From Balanoglossus misakiensis (taxonomy: Eukaryota > Hemichordata): DNA of 64,000 bases. Position numbers and translations under genes: made by a program. Below, in pieces: positions 1 to 9,897 of this stretch (the first letter of the stretch is position 1; each line of letters opens with the position of its first letter). Below the pieces are notes generated by a model. It had not been told where the DNA came from and made no database searches. It saw only the letters and a program-made list of their open reading frames with translations. Location: contig CM082595.2 of the NCBI GenBank assembly GCA_040954595.2, positions 8,308,001 to 8,372,000 on the forward strand. Reading direction: 5' to 3'.

Positions 1-198
1 CGCGAGAACCAACAAATGCGAATTAAAAAGTCATATAAAAATGTTTTTCGGGGATATTGGTGAAGTTAGTGAAATATAAGAATGCGAAATTTAATTGTAG
101 CATAACAGCTGTCTCTATTGATATTGCGAAAATTTCTTGTCACAGAAATTTCCCGTTTTACAGTTCATAAATAAATCAACTAGATCTTTTTACTGCAG
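1..198. repeat. Intronic repeat, TCGCGA-rich family
   Basis: AT-rich sequence with scattered CGCGA and GCGAAA words, repeated at 12,014-12,211 with few differences. It ends in the acceptor (tttttactgcag) of the exon at 199. Related words recur at 1796-2023 and 50,620-50,760, so this is probably an old dispersed repeat inside an intron. Confidence 0.45.
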
Positions 199-461
199 AT
201 GCCACACCAACTAATCATCTGTTACCTGGACGACCAAGTCAAATTGGAAGTCAGTCTCCACAACAACTGTCATCCTCTCAACAGAAACTGACTCAACCGA
301 GTCAGCCCCAGATGCAGGGCCAAGGTAAAAGGTCATCAATGCCTGTTGCCCAGCCTACCAGTTTACCAAACCAACCAGTATCCACTGTCACAGCAAACAG
401 GACACAACAACCCAATGTGACTGCCTCAAGTATCCCCATGAGACAATTTTTGTCCACTCAG
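199..461 (+). CDS. Gln/Ser/Pro-rich linker exon, copy 1
   Basis: This is a probable coding exon of a secreted or surface protein; I do not recognise the gene. It follows a pyrimidine-rich acceptor (ttactgcag) and ends at CAG|GTACAG. Read in phase 1 it is open throughout and gives about 88 residues rich in Gln, Ser, Pro and Thr, with no cysteines, as expected of a flexible and possibly glycosylated linker. It leaves in phase 0 and joins in frame to the exon at 865-1030, so the two form a phase 1-1 cassette like the EGF exons further on. A second, decayed copy lies at 12,212-13,664. A nuclear Q-rich protein is an alternative, but the EGF exons downstream on the same strand favour an extracellular one. 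Confidence 0.55.
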
Positions 462-864
462 GTACAGTTGTTGTCTATGTGATTTAAATTAGCTGTTTCT
501 AGTTACCCATCTTGTGAATTGAAAGCTTTTTATGACTGTTTCACATAGCCTTGTGTTACCATTTTCTATACAGTAAACTATTGTTTCAAAACACATTCAA
601 AACTTCTGTTTTGGTTGCTAGAAACCCACTCTGTGAATGCAAAGACTCTTTTGGATAATGCCTGAGACTCAGTGATCAATTTCAATTTTTAATGAGATTA
701 ATGTTGATAAGCCCTAATGTGGGTATGTGTGTTGAAAATAGGACTTAGAGAGTTGCAAGCTCAACATCGAATCAAAAATTGAAGTCATGAATTTAAAATG
801 GGGTTTTGAATACTGGCCTTGATAATGCTTCATATTAACTAGGTTTGTTACTCTTTTTGGACAG
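462..864. other. Intron between the two linker exons
   Basis: No ORF or repeat of note. It is conserved at 13,665-14,099 in the downstream duplicate and ends in the acceptor tttttggacag. Confidence 0.5.
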
Positions 865-1030
865 GCAACTTCACCACCAAAGATGACTTCCCAGCATGCA
901 CCAGCTGCTGCACTGAAAGCCGCAGAGGGTGTCATGCAAATGGCAAATGCTAGTCAGTTCAGTAAGATGCCACCAATTGCTGCTGTGAATCCTATCAACT
1001 CACAGTCACGACAGAAATGGCCACAAAGAG
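865..1030 (+). CDS. Ala/Gln/Met-rich linker exon, copy 1
   Basis: This is a probable coding exon continuing the linker. The acceptor is ctctttttggacag and the donor is AGAG|GTAGGT. It enters in phase 0 from 199-461 and leaves in phase 1. It is open over its whole length, encoding about 55 residues rich in Ala, Gln, Met and Pro with no cysteine. The duplicate at 14,100-14,283 has an in-frame TAA, which suggests that this upstream copy is the maintained one. A TA-flanked MITE is inserted only about 7 bases beyond its donor. The product is not recognised and the exon call rests on splice signals and open frame. Confidence 0.5.
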
Positions 1031-1037
1031 GTAGGTA

Positions 1038-1680
1038 CAGTCAAACCTGTCTATACTGGCCAGTCAAGGGACTTCCAAAACTGACATTTATAGACAGGTG
1101 GCTTCTATAGACTGGTCAATAAATGTGCAATGTACATGTACATGAAATGAAACAAAGTTGCCACTACATAGAGGTGGCCACAAACACATAGTTGACTGTC
1201 ATATATGTTATGTTGCCATGGCAGTCATTTACCATGAGTTCGATTATACATTGCCAAAACCGGAGGAAAAAAATATTCAAGTTCCCCTTTTCATATTCTC
1301 CATCAATGGTATAATACGCCAGTGTCATGACCACACACAACTTCCACCCTGCTTGTAGCCACGAGAGTGAAAAAAACCTCACCAATATGAACAATCGGTC
1401 TCTATCATTTATTCATTTTGGGCGAGTTTTTATGCTCATATCATTCAAGCGGGATGGAAATTGTGTATGGTTGAACATTCATTCACTACATATACATATG
1501 TACATTAACATAAAATGTCTCTTGTATCAAACATAATGGAAAAAAAGGGCAGCGAGAGAGAGACTTTGTCCCTTTAATAGAAATGTGCATCTATTTCAAC
1601 TATTACTTCTGTCTTGAACAATCTTTCCTTAATAGAGTGGTGTACTGATTAGAGAGATGTCTTATTGACAGGTTTCACTG
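1038..1680. mobile_element. TA-flanked MITE with CAGTCAAACCTGTC ends
   Basis: It begins CAGTCAAACCTGTC and ends GACAGGTTTCACTG, with TA on both sides (1036-1037 and 1681-1682), as in Tc1/mariner or pogo/Tigger elements. About 643 bp, with no transposase ORF. A truncated relative lies at 14,290-14,585 and a 186 bp relative at 34,845-35,030. It sits directly after the donor of the exon ending at 1030. Confidence 0.7.
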
Positions 1681-1795
1681 TATAATATCAACATTTTCAG
1701 TTCCATAATCCTTCAGTGTTTGCCAGAGAATTTCGACAGCACTCAAAAACTTTCTCTGCCATACTCACAATAAGAGAAAGCTTGCACCTGTGTTT

Positions 1796-2023
1796 TACTG
1801 TTAAATTACCATACCACAAAAAACAGTTTGTTTTTGCGAGCAATAAAGTTTTCGCGAAATATTGGAGAACCAACGAACGTGAAAATAAAAAGTCGCGTGA
1901 AATGTTTTTCGTAGATAAAGATGCAATGAAATACGAGAATGTGAAAATTAATCCTCACGTAACAGTTTGGTCTTTTAATGTCGCGAAAAATTTCCTTTCA
2001 TGAAAATAATCCGTTTTACAGTC
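1796..2023. repeat. TCGCGA-rich dispersed repeat
   Basis: About 230 bp bounded by tactgtta and tttacagt, with TTTTGCGAGC, TTTCGCGAAA and GTCGCGAAAA words like those at 1-198 and 50,620-50,760. Possibly a MITE with ACTGTAAA-type ends; the borders are weak. Confidence 0.35.
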
Positions 2024-2222
2024 TGGTAATATTGAAGGTCAGAATGCTTTTGATGAGAGAACAATACACCAGTTGCAAAGTATCTTGACAAACATGAAAT
2101 GATTGAATTCTCCAAAGAAGATATAATCTCGCAGTTGGTGTGTTGTTTCCTCATCAAAAGCATTCTGACCTTCAATATTATTCTGTTGAGCTATACATGC
2201 AATCTAGTCTATATATGAACAG

Positions 2223-2330
2223 AAACATTGTATATTGATCTGCAACTCTCCTCCACATCCCTTGCCAAGTCAAGATAGTATTAATTACAGTGGATTTACT
2301 GCAAAACAATTGGCTGCCATGTTGGGTGAG
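2223..2330 (+). CDS. Possible short exon before a transposon
   Basis: A 108-base open stretch between a weak acceptor (atgaacag) and a good donor (GTGAG|GTAAG). In phase 0 it reads 36 residues including SQDSINYSGFTAKQLAAML, a natural-looking low-complexity peptide like the neighbouring linkers. The 1.06 kb inverted-repeat element at 2336 starts right after the donor GTAAG. The acceptor is poor and no homology can be checked, so the call is tentative. Confidence 0.25.
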
Positions 2331-2335
2331 GTAAG

Positions 2336-3395
2336 CAGTGTTTTCTCCAGGACGCGCGATTGCGTGATTCCCCCTCGATTCCCCCTCTTTTACACTTGAA
2401 TCGCCCCTTGAACTTGTTAAAAGGGGCGATTCAATCGCCCCTTTCTAGAGCAGCCCACCTAGCCAGTACTTGTGCGTCCATGCCTCCATAGCATGCACTG
2501 TCAGTCAAAACACTGGGAAAATGGCCGATATTACTGCATGCTGGCCTATACATTTTAACTTTCCACCCCCAAAACTATGTTGTACATGTCTTTCACATTC
2601 AATTATGTGTACTTTAGCTCCAGGGCTATAGTGTGCAATTATTGGAACAGCCAAAGAGTTCTATCTGGACACCGTCTAAATTTAGAGCACACATTCAAGT
2701 GAACTTGTTGTTATGGTGACCTTTGAAATTGGGTTGGCAGAACGTAACAATTTTATGCAAATTAAGAGAACTGCGTTCATGCCATGGCGATTATCAAGGA
2801 TGTATAATTTTTCCGTGACCTCGTTTTCTTACTTAGGAAGGAAAGTCATTCAATATGTACAGAGACTGTTTACTTTGAGTAGTGTGCCTAGCCACGTACA
2901 GATGGGGAAGTGTACTGCAGAAATCTGAAGGAAAATATACCACTTCAATTTATTCCACTATTAATGGTTTCACAATCTAATATTTTGGCAGCTAAACTGA
3001 AACTTTTAAAAGCAAACAAGATAATTTTTTCCCAGGTATAGTATTAAAGAAAGACACTATTGTTTTTGCAGTTGCATTCATTTTATTCATTTCACTCTCC
3101 TTGCCAGGGGAGCAGTTCTTAGTCACTCTCCTACCACTTGTGTAAAAAATTTCAGGAAAGTTATTTTCAGCTCTCCAGCATTTTTTAAATTACACGCCCT
3201 GAAAGTTATGCAAGCTGGATTGTTCCTCTGCAAAACCTACTAATTTATTATTCAAAATGGTCATTACTTGATATTTACCTAAGTAACATAAATTATGCAA
3301 ATCATGATTCCCCCCTATTTTGACCAAATCCCCCCTTAATTTTAGACTAAGGGGGAACATTCCCCCCTTCTCTCAACATCCTGGAGAAAACACTG
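2336..3395. mobile_element. Non-autonomous TIR element, CAGTGTTTTCTCCAGGA ends
   Basis: The left end CAGTGTTTTCTCCAGGA matches the inverted right end TCCTGGAGAAAACACTG. About 1.06 kb with no transposase frame. Just inside each end are runs of CCCC/GGGG-rich sequence (2370-2445 and 3306-3372) that could pair. The terminal CAGTG is hAT-like, but no clear 8-bp target duplication is visible, so the superfamily is open. Confidence 0.6.
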
Positions 3396-3410
3396 GGTCA
3401 GCGATGTAAA

Positions 3411-3575
3411 GGAGTAGCTCTAAGTGAGCGCTGTTTAAGGCGCGGTGGGGACAGTAGGGGTTCGTGTGCCAGCCAATCATATGCTGTCTGAAGCCCGCCG
3501 GAGGGAAAGTTTCCCGGGCTTGTCATTGCCACTTTTGCATTCGGCGGAGCAGCAGGCTGGACACGGGACGCTATT
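3411..3575 (+). repeat. Ngaro A1 split direct repeat
   Basis: 165 bp starting GGAGTAGCTCTAAGTGAGCG and ending CGGGACGCTATT, repeated at 7880-8044. It marks the 5' end of the element and probably carries its promoter. Confidence 0.9.
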
Positions 3576-3711
3576 CCCTTCCGTAGTGTCAAGCGACACT
3601 GACAGCGGACTGTACATTTATTCAAGTGGTACACTTTGACTTTCACGATCCTTGAGACAGCGGAACTGACCCATTCAGAGGTATTGTCACGATTTCTGAG
3701 ATTATCGCTAA

Positions 3712-5076
3712 CCTACCTTATCCACAGTTTTGAGACTTGGCTCGAACGCTCCCCCGATTGACACTGCTACTTTTGCCGCGTCGGACTGGCGAGAAAAAAG
3801 GGCAACGCTGAAGACACCTCAAACGCTACCTACGGGTAGGCCCGTGCCTGATCCTTCGCTCGTTATATCTGGGTCTGTACCTGAATCAGTGCCCGCGCCG
3901 GACTCTGAAGTACAAAACTGGGCCGATCAACATGGGATCTTACTGCCAACTCTGAATGTGTTAGCGGCCAACGGGTTTACTACGATGCAAGTGGTCAGAT
4001 TAATTCAGCATGACGATTTATATTTCATGAAGATATCTCCTCTTGCCCAGTTTCGGCAATTGGACGCAGCGCTTATCGAGCTTGCCTCACAGAAACGTAC
4101 GACCGCTCGACGGGCAGATGTGGCGGGAGATCGAGATGCCACCCAAGTCGCTGACCGGAACCGTGCGCCCTCGCATACGACGGCCGGACAACAATACACA
4201 GACAACATGGTGGCCCCCAGTACATCAGACTCCCACGAAGCCAGTTCAGCGAGCGCGAAGACCGTCGACTCCGAACAGGCACAACAGGCAAGTCGAGGAG
4301 AAGTTGGACTGGACTCGCTGCTTCAGGCGTTGAATATCAACGCGGGACCACTGAACAATGACCTGACCCCGCCCAGGAAGATACCTCAGCGCATGGACTT
4401 AGAACAAATGGTGTATTTAAAACCGGCGTCCATGGCAGGTTTGAAATTTTATGACATTGTTGACTATGTACCAAGCTCCCTACAGGCTAAGGTCGACCAA
4501 AAAGTGCTGGCCTTTGGAGCGGGGGAAAACAAACTGGTGTTTGAATCGGGTCCATCAAAACCAAAATTAGGGTCGGTGACCCCTCAGCAATGGTCTGCGG
4601 CCAACTCTCGCATTTTGTACGAACTCATTTCAAAGCACAATTACAACCTTACTCAAGTACAAGAGTATTCAGCATACACCATTAAAGTGTGTCAACTGGC
4701 AGACCGATATGAATGGGTGTCTGTTTTGCATTATGATCGGGAGTTCCGTAAACTACAAGCAGCCTATAATTTACCATGGGGAACTGACTCCCAACATTTG
4801 TCCACTGTGTATTTGAGGGAAAAAGGGGCAGTGCAAAACAAAGCATGGGGGTCATATCAGGTCAAAAATGGTAAGTCTACTTCTGCGGCGCCCGTTGATG
4901 TCAAGACAGGACAACCCATTTGTATCGGTTACAATAAAGGGGATTGCAAGTTCGGGGTAAAATGTAATTACAGTCATATATGTTTGGATTGCAAAAAGGG
5001 CCATTCCAAAATCAACCACCCAAACTTGTCAGGGGGGAACCAAAGAGCGAGAACAAGCCGCTTCAAGGGTAACTGA
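3712..5076 (+). CDS. Gag-like ORF1 protein with CCCH zinc finger
   Basis: This is the probable nucleic-acid-binding structural protein of the Ngaro element. The frame is open from 3712 (after a TAA at 3709) to a TGA at 5074-5076. Counting from TTG at 3730 gives 448 residues. Residues 60-120 form a compact helical stretch with a SAM/death-like spacing (W64, NGFTT, HDDLYFM, then a terminal helix). Residues 398-416 form C-x7-C-x5-C-x3-H, a CCCH finger, followed by a second C-x2-C...H...H cluster. A disordered Ser/Ala/Gln-rich part lies between. There is no ATG before residue 86 (position 3985). The sequence before 3727 (cctaccttatccacag) looks like a 3' splice site, so translation may start on an upstream exon. 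The pol frame begins inside its end. Confidence 0.75.
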   Translation, partial: PTLSTVLRLGSNAPPIDTATFAASDWREKRATLKTPQTLPTGRPVPDPSLVISGSVPESVPAPDSEVQNWADQHGILLPTLNVLAANGFTTMQVVRLIQHDDLYFMKISPLAQFRQLDAALIELASQKRTTARRADVAGDRDATQVADRNRAPSHTTAGQQYTDNMVAPSTSDSHEASSASAKTVDSEQAQQASRGEVGLDSLLQALNINAGPLNNDLTPPRKIPQRMDLEQMVYLKPASMAGLKFYDIVDYVPSSLQAKVDQKVLAFGAGENKLVFESGPSKPKLGSVTPQQWSAANSRILYELISKHNYNLTQVQEYSAYTIKVCQLADRYEWVSVLHYDREFRKLQAAYNLPWGTDSQHLSTVYLREKGAVQNKAWGSYQVKNGKSTSAAPVDVKTGQPICIGYNKGDCKFGVKCNYSHICLDCKKGHSKINHPNLSGGNQRARTSRFKGN

Positions 5077-5077
5077 C

Positions 5078-6826
5078 CTGCCCACCCCTCCCCCCTTCCC
5101 TTCAGCCTTACGTTATGAAGCCTGGGTTACTGAAATTTTCCCCAATGACCCAGACAAAGATTTTATTCTTGACGGGATTGAACAGGGTTTTTGCATTGTC
5201 GATCCTGGTTCTAATATCCGCCCTGCTGAGACAAATAATTACAAATCTGCAACGGACCCCTCATTTCGTGTTGCAGTGGAGGAACAAATTTTGGTTGAGT
5301 TGAGTGAAGGTCGTTATGAGGTCACATCTGACAAACCAACTATTGTAAGCGCACTGGGGGCCATTCCCAAACAAAACTCTCCAGATGTTAGACTGATTCA
5401 TGATTGCAGTCAACCGCCCAATTTTGCAGTCAACGACTATGCAACTAATCCTTCGTTTTCCTTCCAAACCTTTGGGGAGGCCACCAAATTAATTAAGCCA
5501 GGGTCCTTTTTAGCTAAGGTGGATTTGAAGTCTGCATACAGGTCTGTCCGTATCCATCCATCTATTAATAGTGCTACTGGGTTGAAATGGACCTTTTCTA
5601 ACATGCAAGAGGCTACTTATATGTTCGACACGAGGCTCCCATTTGGAGCCAAAAAGGCCCCCATCATTTTTCACCGTCTCACCCAAGATGTGCGTAGGAT
5701 GATGCATCGCAAGGGTTATGTTTGTTTAGTGGTCTACCTTGATGATTTCCTCATTGTTGCAGATACTTACCAGGAGTGCCAAATTGCCCTGAACACCCTT
5801 ATTTCATTGCTTCGTAAGTTAGGGTTTGCTATTGCTTGGGGGTAAGGTTGAGAGACCCACTCAACGGTTAGTATTTTTAGGTATTGAAATTGATACCCGC
5901 GCTTTTACTGTTGCCTTGCTGCTGCCAAAGCTTCATGAGCTTTATTCATTGCTGCTTATTTTTCACACAAAAACACGTGCATCCCGCCGCCAGCTGCAAT
6001 TCCTTGCTGGGAAATTAAACTGGGCTTGCCAGGTCATTGTCGGAGGTAGGACTTTCCTCCGTCGCATCCTGGAATGCATTAATAATCTCCGCCAACCTTC
6101 TCATAAAGTTATCCTTGGTAGGGAATTTAAGGCCGATCTTGATTGGTGGATTCGCTTTTTACCACATTTTAATGGCACTTGCAAGATTCTGAATACAGAC
6201 CCTATAACTGATGTGCATACAGATGCTAGCAACACCGCTGCCGGTGCTTATTTTAGGGGGGATTGGGTGTACACCAGGTGGGCTGACTGGCCATCTACTT
6301 CACACTTCATATTAATTACAAAGAGGTGCTGGCTGTTGCAGTGGCAGCACAAAGATGGGCACCTGTGTGGGCAAATCATAGAGTTGTAATTCACACGGAC
6401 AGTATGTCTGCTATGGGTATGCTTAATAAGGGGACATGTCGCCATCCATTCATGATGTCTGTGCTTCGTTCTCTATTTTGGCTCTCAGCTTCTTACAACT
6501 TCAGCATTCAAGCAGTTTATGTTCCTGGTAAACTCAATCACATTCCTGATGCCATTTCCAGGTTGCATCAACCAGGTCAGTTCATGAGGTTGCATACACT
6601 GCTCCACCCTTATGGAGAGCTCCACCCCACCTTCACCTTAGCTAGCTTCCCACTTCACATGCCTTATACTGCTGCTACCTTTCTTACTCGTCAGATCCAG
6701 AGATCAAACAGCTGGAGGAACATCTGGATAGGGAAGTGGCCACATATAGAGGAAGTGCCTTTGCAGAAAATACACAGCGCACATACTCTGTCCACTGGAA
6801 GTCATACATCTCCTTTTGTGTTATGA
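5078..6826 (+). pseudogene. Ngaro reverse transcriptase-RNase H, frameshifted
   Basis: This region would make element cDNA and degrade the RNA template. RT homology is in frame from about 5111 (RYEAW) through 5842 and includes KVDLKSAYRSV (motif A), RLPFGAKKAP (motif B) and VVYLDDFLIVAD (motif C). At 5843 the frame hits TAA after a G5 run; the homologous reading continues one frame over from 5846 (KVERPTQ...FLGIEIDTR). A second shift near 6305-6315 separates the first RNase H Asp (VHTDAS) from KEVLAVAVAAQRW, IHTDSMSA and PDAISRL, so the four acidic residues are all present but split between frames. The pol frame is +1 relative to gag and overlaps its end without its own start codon. Two indels make this copy probably inactive, unless they are homopolymer sequencing errors. 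Confidence 0.85.
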
Positions 6827-7701
6827 TGGGTTACCCCCCTTTGCCAGCCGGTAGTGACCTGGTTTGTCGTTACACAGCCTACTTAGCTCGCCGTCTAAAG
6901 TTCAACTCAGTGAAGCAGTATTTAAATATTATTCGTATTTTGCACTTAGAGCATGGCTTCGCCAATCCACTCCAAGACAATTGGCTGCTGACTATGCTGT
7001 TAAAGGGCATAGCCAAAGTTAAGGGAACTACAGTTGCCAGGAAGCTGCCTCTCACCCCCACATTGTTATTGGGCATTCACAGTCAGTTATGTTTTTCATC
7101 AGCCTTTGATTCTGTCTTTTGGGCAGCCTGCCTTGTGGGTTTCTTTGGGTTGCTGCGCAAATCCAATTTCTTAGTTCCTTCAGGCTCTAAGTTTGACCCA
7201 GACAAACATCTAACTAGGGCTTCCTTCCAGGTGCATGCATGGGGTCTCACCATCATTATTCAATGGACCAAAACGCTACAAACTCGGGATCGGGTTCTTC
7301 AAGTTCCTCTCCCATGGATTCGCAATCACCCATTATGCCCTGTTTCTGCAGTCCTTAGGGCATTTCAGCATTCTAAGGGGGCACCCCCTACAGGCCCAGC
7401 CTTTGTCATCCCTGCAGGTAATGGTAGCTTCCGCCCGCTCACTGTCCCACAGTTCACCTCAAAGCTCCGCACCCATCTTAGTCGCCTAGGGGTGCAGGTC
7501 AGTGAATATTCTTCACACAGTCTCCGTCGGGGAGGGGCATCCTGGGCAATACAGTGTGGGGTTCCCAGTGATATAATTAAGCTGATGGGGGATTGGAGGA
7601 GTGACGCATACCTTCGTTACTTGGTCCTCCCCCTCCCTTTCAAAGTTAACTCTGTTAAGCTTTGTGCCAAACAGCTTCCTTTTTCTACTTCTACATTGTA
7701 A
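6661..7701 (+). CDS. Ngaro tyrosine recombinase
   Basis: It catalyses integration of a circular cDNA by strand exchange, replacing the integrase of LTR elements. The frame is -1 relative to RNase H and overlaps it by about 165 bases; the first in-frame ATG is at 6736. Homology to the second element starts about 6661. Catalytic features are an Arg in GLLRKSN, the H-x-x-R box SHSLRRGGASW, and GDWRSDAYLRYL supplying the Trp and Tyr. The ORF is intact to TAA at 7699-7701. About 40 bases of spacer precede repeat B1. Loss of frame upstream in pol contrasts with this open YR, so YR could still act in trans. Confidence 0.85.
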   Translation, partial: ALYCCYLSYSSDPEIKQLEEHLDREVATYRGSAFAENTQRTYSVHWKSYISFCVMMGYPPLPAGSDLVCRYTAYLARRLKFNSVKQYLNIIRILHLEHGFANPLQDNWLLTMLLKGIAKVKGTTVARKLPLTPTLLLGIHSQLCFSSAFDSVFWAACLVGFFGLLRKSNFLVPSGSKFDPDKHLTRASFQVHAWGLTIIIQWTKTLQTRDRVLQVPLPWIRNHPLCPVSAVLRAFQHSKGAPPTGPAFVIPAGNGSFRPLTVPQFTSKLRTHLSRLGVQVSEYSSHSLRRGGASWAIQCGVPSDIIKLMGDWRSDAYLRYLVLPLPFKVNSVKLCAKQLPFSTSTL

Positions 7702-7740
7702 GCAAGTTTTCTATGACTACCACTACTATATTGGGTTTTT

Positions 7741-7879
7741 GGGAGAATTTTGTAGTAAACACAGACAGACTTCAACTGTCCATTAGTATGTGTTTTTGTC
7801 AGTATTAAAGTTTCCCCCAAAGTTGTGCCCAATTTGTGTGTCCCAGTGTGGTTTGTGTGTGAGAGCCAGTGTGCCTTAA
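7741..7879 (+). repeat. Ngaro B1 split direct repeat
   Basis: 139 bp from GGGAGAATTTTGTAG to GTGCCTTAA, repeated at 8188-8326 with about two substitutions. It abuts A2 directly, and this B1-A2 junction represents the joined ends of the circular intermediate. Confidence 0.9.
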
Positions 7880-8044
7880 GGAGTAGCTCTAAGTGAGCGC
7901 TGATTAAGGCGCGGTGGGGACAGTAGGGGTCCGTGTGCCAGCCAAACTTATGCTGTCTCAAGACCGCCGGAGGGAAAGTTTCCCGGGCTTGTCATTGCCA
8001 CTTTTGCATTCGGCAGAGCAGCAGGCTGGACACGGGACGCTATT
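7880..8044 (+). repeat. Ngaro A2 split direct repeat
   Basis: Copy of A1 with a handful of differences. It lies between B1 and the 143-bp spacer before B2. Confidence 0.9.
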
Positions 8045-8187
8045 GACCCACCCTCCCACCACACATTCCAGGGAATTTCTGCCTGTCTTTGTTGCTTTAT
8101 ATTATTTATATTTATTGTATTTATTAAAAGCATTGTTTGTATGCTTTGCATTGTTTTCATAGTTCTTTTGATAGTGTAGTTTTCAGG

Positions 8188-8326
8188 GGGAGAATTTTGT
8201 AGTAAACACAGACAGACTTCAACTGTTCATTAGTATGTGTTTTTGTCAGTATTAAAGTTTTCCCCAAAGTTGTGCCCAATTTGTGTGTCCCAGTGTGGTT
8301 TGTGTGTGAGAGCCAGTGTGCCTTAA
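8188..8326 (+). repeat. Ngaro B2 split direct repeat, 3' end
   Basis: Copy of B1. The final CCTTAA is followed directly by host sequence ACATTTCAT. Confidence 0.9.
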
Positions 8327-8765
8327 ACATTTCATACAACACTGCCTACTAACAATAGTCATATCAATCTGACAAGGGAAAATGAAAAAACACATCTTTT
8401 CAAACTAGCTTACTGTGCGGACCAATTTCATTAAGCTCCATTGAACAGCTATATTTTCTTGAATTCTGGTTTTATAATTAATTTTGATTGATTGACATGT
8501 GTTTTACATCTAAATGCATCGCTTTGGGAACATTTTCTCGTATGTATGAGATTATTAAATTGAACTTGTATATTTGCTGAGGGCAACTAAATGTTCAGTA
8601 AAGATGAGGAATGCTCAATGTTTGGATTGTCTTCAAAAAGATGACAACAACTCAAGTCTCAAAAACTCTTTGTTTTGAATTTTGAATTGTTTTTGTTGCA
8701 TCAGTAACGACTTCACATGTGGATGCCACATTTTGATTCTTAGCAAATGTTGTATTTTGACAGAG
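8327..8765. other. Intronic sequence
   Basis: AT-rich and without recognisable repeats. It ends in a T-rich tract and gacagag acceptor for the exon at 8766. Confidence 0.4.
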
Positions 8766-8912
8766 AGGAGTCCATTCCTCAATCATATCACCCCGCAAAC
8801 GGCCTGAACTCCAAAAACTTAGCGACAAAGCGTGAAGTACAGATGGTACCTATGAAGGATTATGCGGCTGATCCACACCACATGATACTTCTCAAAGGTT
8901 ATCAACTTGCTG
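8766..8912 (+). CDS. Probable phase 1-1 exon, unknown domain
   Basis: 147 bases, open in phase 1, between acceptor tattttgacagag and donor GCTG|GTAGGT. It encodes about 49 mainly polar residues (EESIPQSYHPANG... to LLKGYQLAG) with no cysteines. Phase 1-1 matches all other exons of the host gene, which supports membership in the same modular protein. I do not recognise a domain. An alternative acceptor two bases upstream would break the frame. Confidence 0.45.
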
Positions 8913-9441
8913 GTAGGTATCTGTTGCTATGCAAATATTTGCTATCATACCATCCAGATTCTAAAGTTCACAGGTCAAATATATAACTTGTTTACGTGGC
9001 CATTTACAACCAATTCATCATTTTGTGGTTTGTTAAGATTTTTATTACTCTAAATTGGTACTTCCATAAAATGGTTGTAATATTTATTACACATCACGTA
9101 TTGTTATGCGCTCCTGGTTGGCTAATACTAAATATGACAGAACTTCATGACCTCTGCACACGATCTGAGGCTTAAGGAAGTTATTTTCGCGAGTGATGCA
9201 GTGTCTTCTGTTGCAGTACTTTCACAAGCCAAGCATTTTATTCCCCATCATTTCAATGCCTGGCCAATGAATTACACATCCTCCTGAAAATTGCTGGTAG
9301 GTGAGAAATCAGTTTCCATGGTTGCATCCTGGATGAAACACTGGTACAGGTTCAAGACAAGTTTAGTGATATTGTGTAAATCCACAGAAGAATTTCACAT
9401 CAACTGTATAATCTTCTATTTTTCTCATGATTGTGTTTCAG
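8913..9441. other. Intronic sequence
   Basis: No gene or repeat recognised. It ends at the acceptor attgtgtttcag before the Thr-rich exon. Confidence 0.4.
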
Positions 9442-9636
9442 AAAAATCTGTGTCAAGTGGTGATACATAAGAGGTTGCCATCGTGAAACCTAAAACCATA
9501 GCAACCACTTCAGTGTCTACAACCACTACCACAACACAGCCACTGAAACCCGCATCAACAGTTACCATGTTTACAGAATCTACCTCCAGTATGACCTCAA
9601 ATCCTCTCAAATCAACTGTTGGAAGTTCAACTCCAG
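9442..9636 (+). pseudogene. Thr/Ser-rich mucin-like exon with stop
   Basis: 195 bases between ttgtgtttcag and CCAG|GTAAAG, phase 1-1. The sequence is strongly mucin-like (ATTSVSTTTTTTQP and similar), which suggests an O-glycosylated stalk. In the expected phase an in-frame TAA stands at 9468-9470, nine codons after the acceptor. Either the exon is dead, or a more internal acceptor is used, or the stop is an allelic or sequencing difference. Composition and phase fit the neighbouring linker exons. Confidence 0.45.
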
Positions 9637-9705
9637 GTAAAGTCTCCAGTGTTGCTTACGAGTCATTTGTCATAATTAGACCACCAAGTGAAGTGTGAGA
9701 TATTG

Positions 9706-9897
9706 AACACCTATTGCCTGGCCATGAGGGCCATAGCGGCCGTTTATTACACCCGAGGGGCTGTGAGTTACCAGAATCACATGCTATTTCTCGAGGCCGT
9801 AGGCCGAGGGAAATAGCGTATGATTCTGGTAACTCACAGCCACGAGGGTGTAATAAACGGCCGCTATGGCCCGAATATAGGCCAGGCTATAGGTGTT
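9706..9897. repeat. Near-perfect fold-back (hairpin) repeat
   Basis: About 192 bp whose left arm (aacacctattgcctggcc...gctatttc) is the reverse complement of the right arm with few mismatches; the loop is only about 20 bases around 9795. It includes GCGGCCG on both arms. It may be a fold-back MITE. It lies about 210 bp past the stop of the Crypton ORF, so it could alternatively be a structural 3' part of that element. Confidence 0.75.

Larger units (their letters stand above)
3411..8326 (+). mobile_element. Full-length Ngaro-type YR retrotransposon (copy 1)
   Basis: A 4.9 kb element with the split direct repeat structure of Ngaro elements: A1 (3411-3575), coding region, B1 (7741-7879), A2 (7880-8044), B2 (8188-8326). 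A copies are 165 bp each and B copies 139 bp each, with very few differences. It encodes a gag-like protein with a CCCH finger, RT with a YLDD box, RNase H and a tyrosine recombinase. It has no integrase, LTRs or target-site duplication. Near-identical repeats suggest a fairly recent insertion, yet pol carries frameshifts, so this copy is probably not autonomous. Confidence 0.9.

Noticed and set aside
2713-2928. 71-residue + strand ORF inside the 1.06-kb TIR element as a gene
   Set aside because: No motif, no splice context, and surrounded by repeat sequence.
4005-4333. Short ORFs in other frames over the gag region
   Set aside because: They overlap the CCCH-finger gag frame and lack any motif.
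5029-5040. TCA GGG GGG AAC at the gag-pol overlap as a -1 slippery site
   Set aside because: The pol frame is +1 to gag, and the run does not fit X XXY YYZ in the gag frame.
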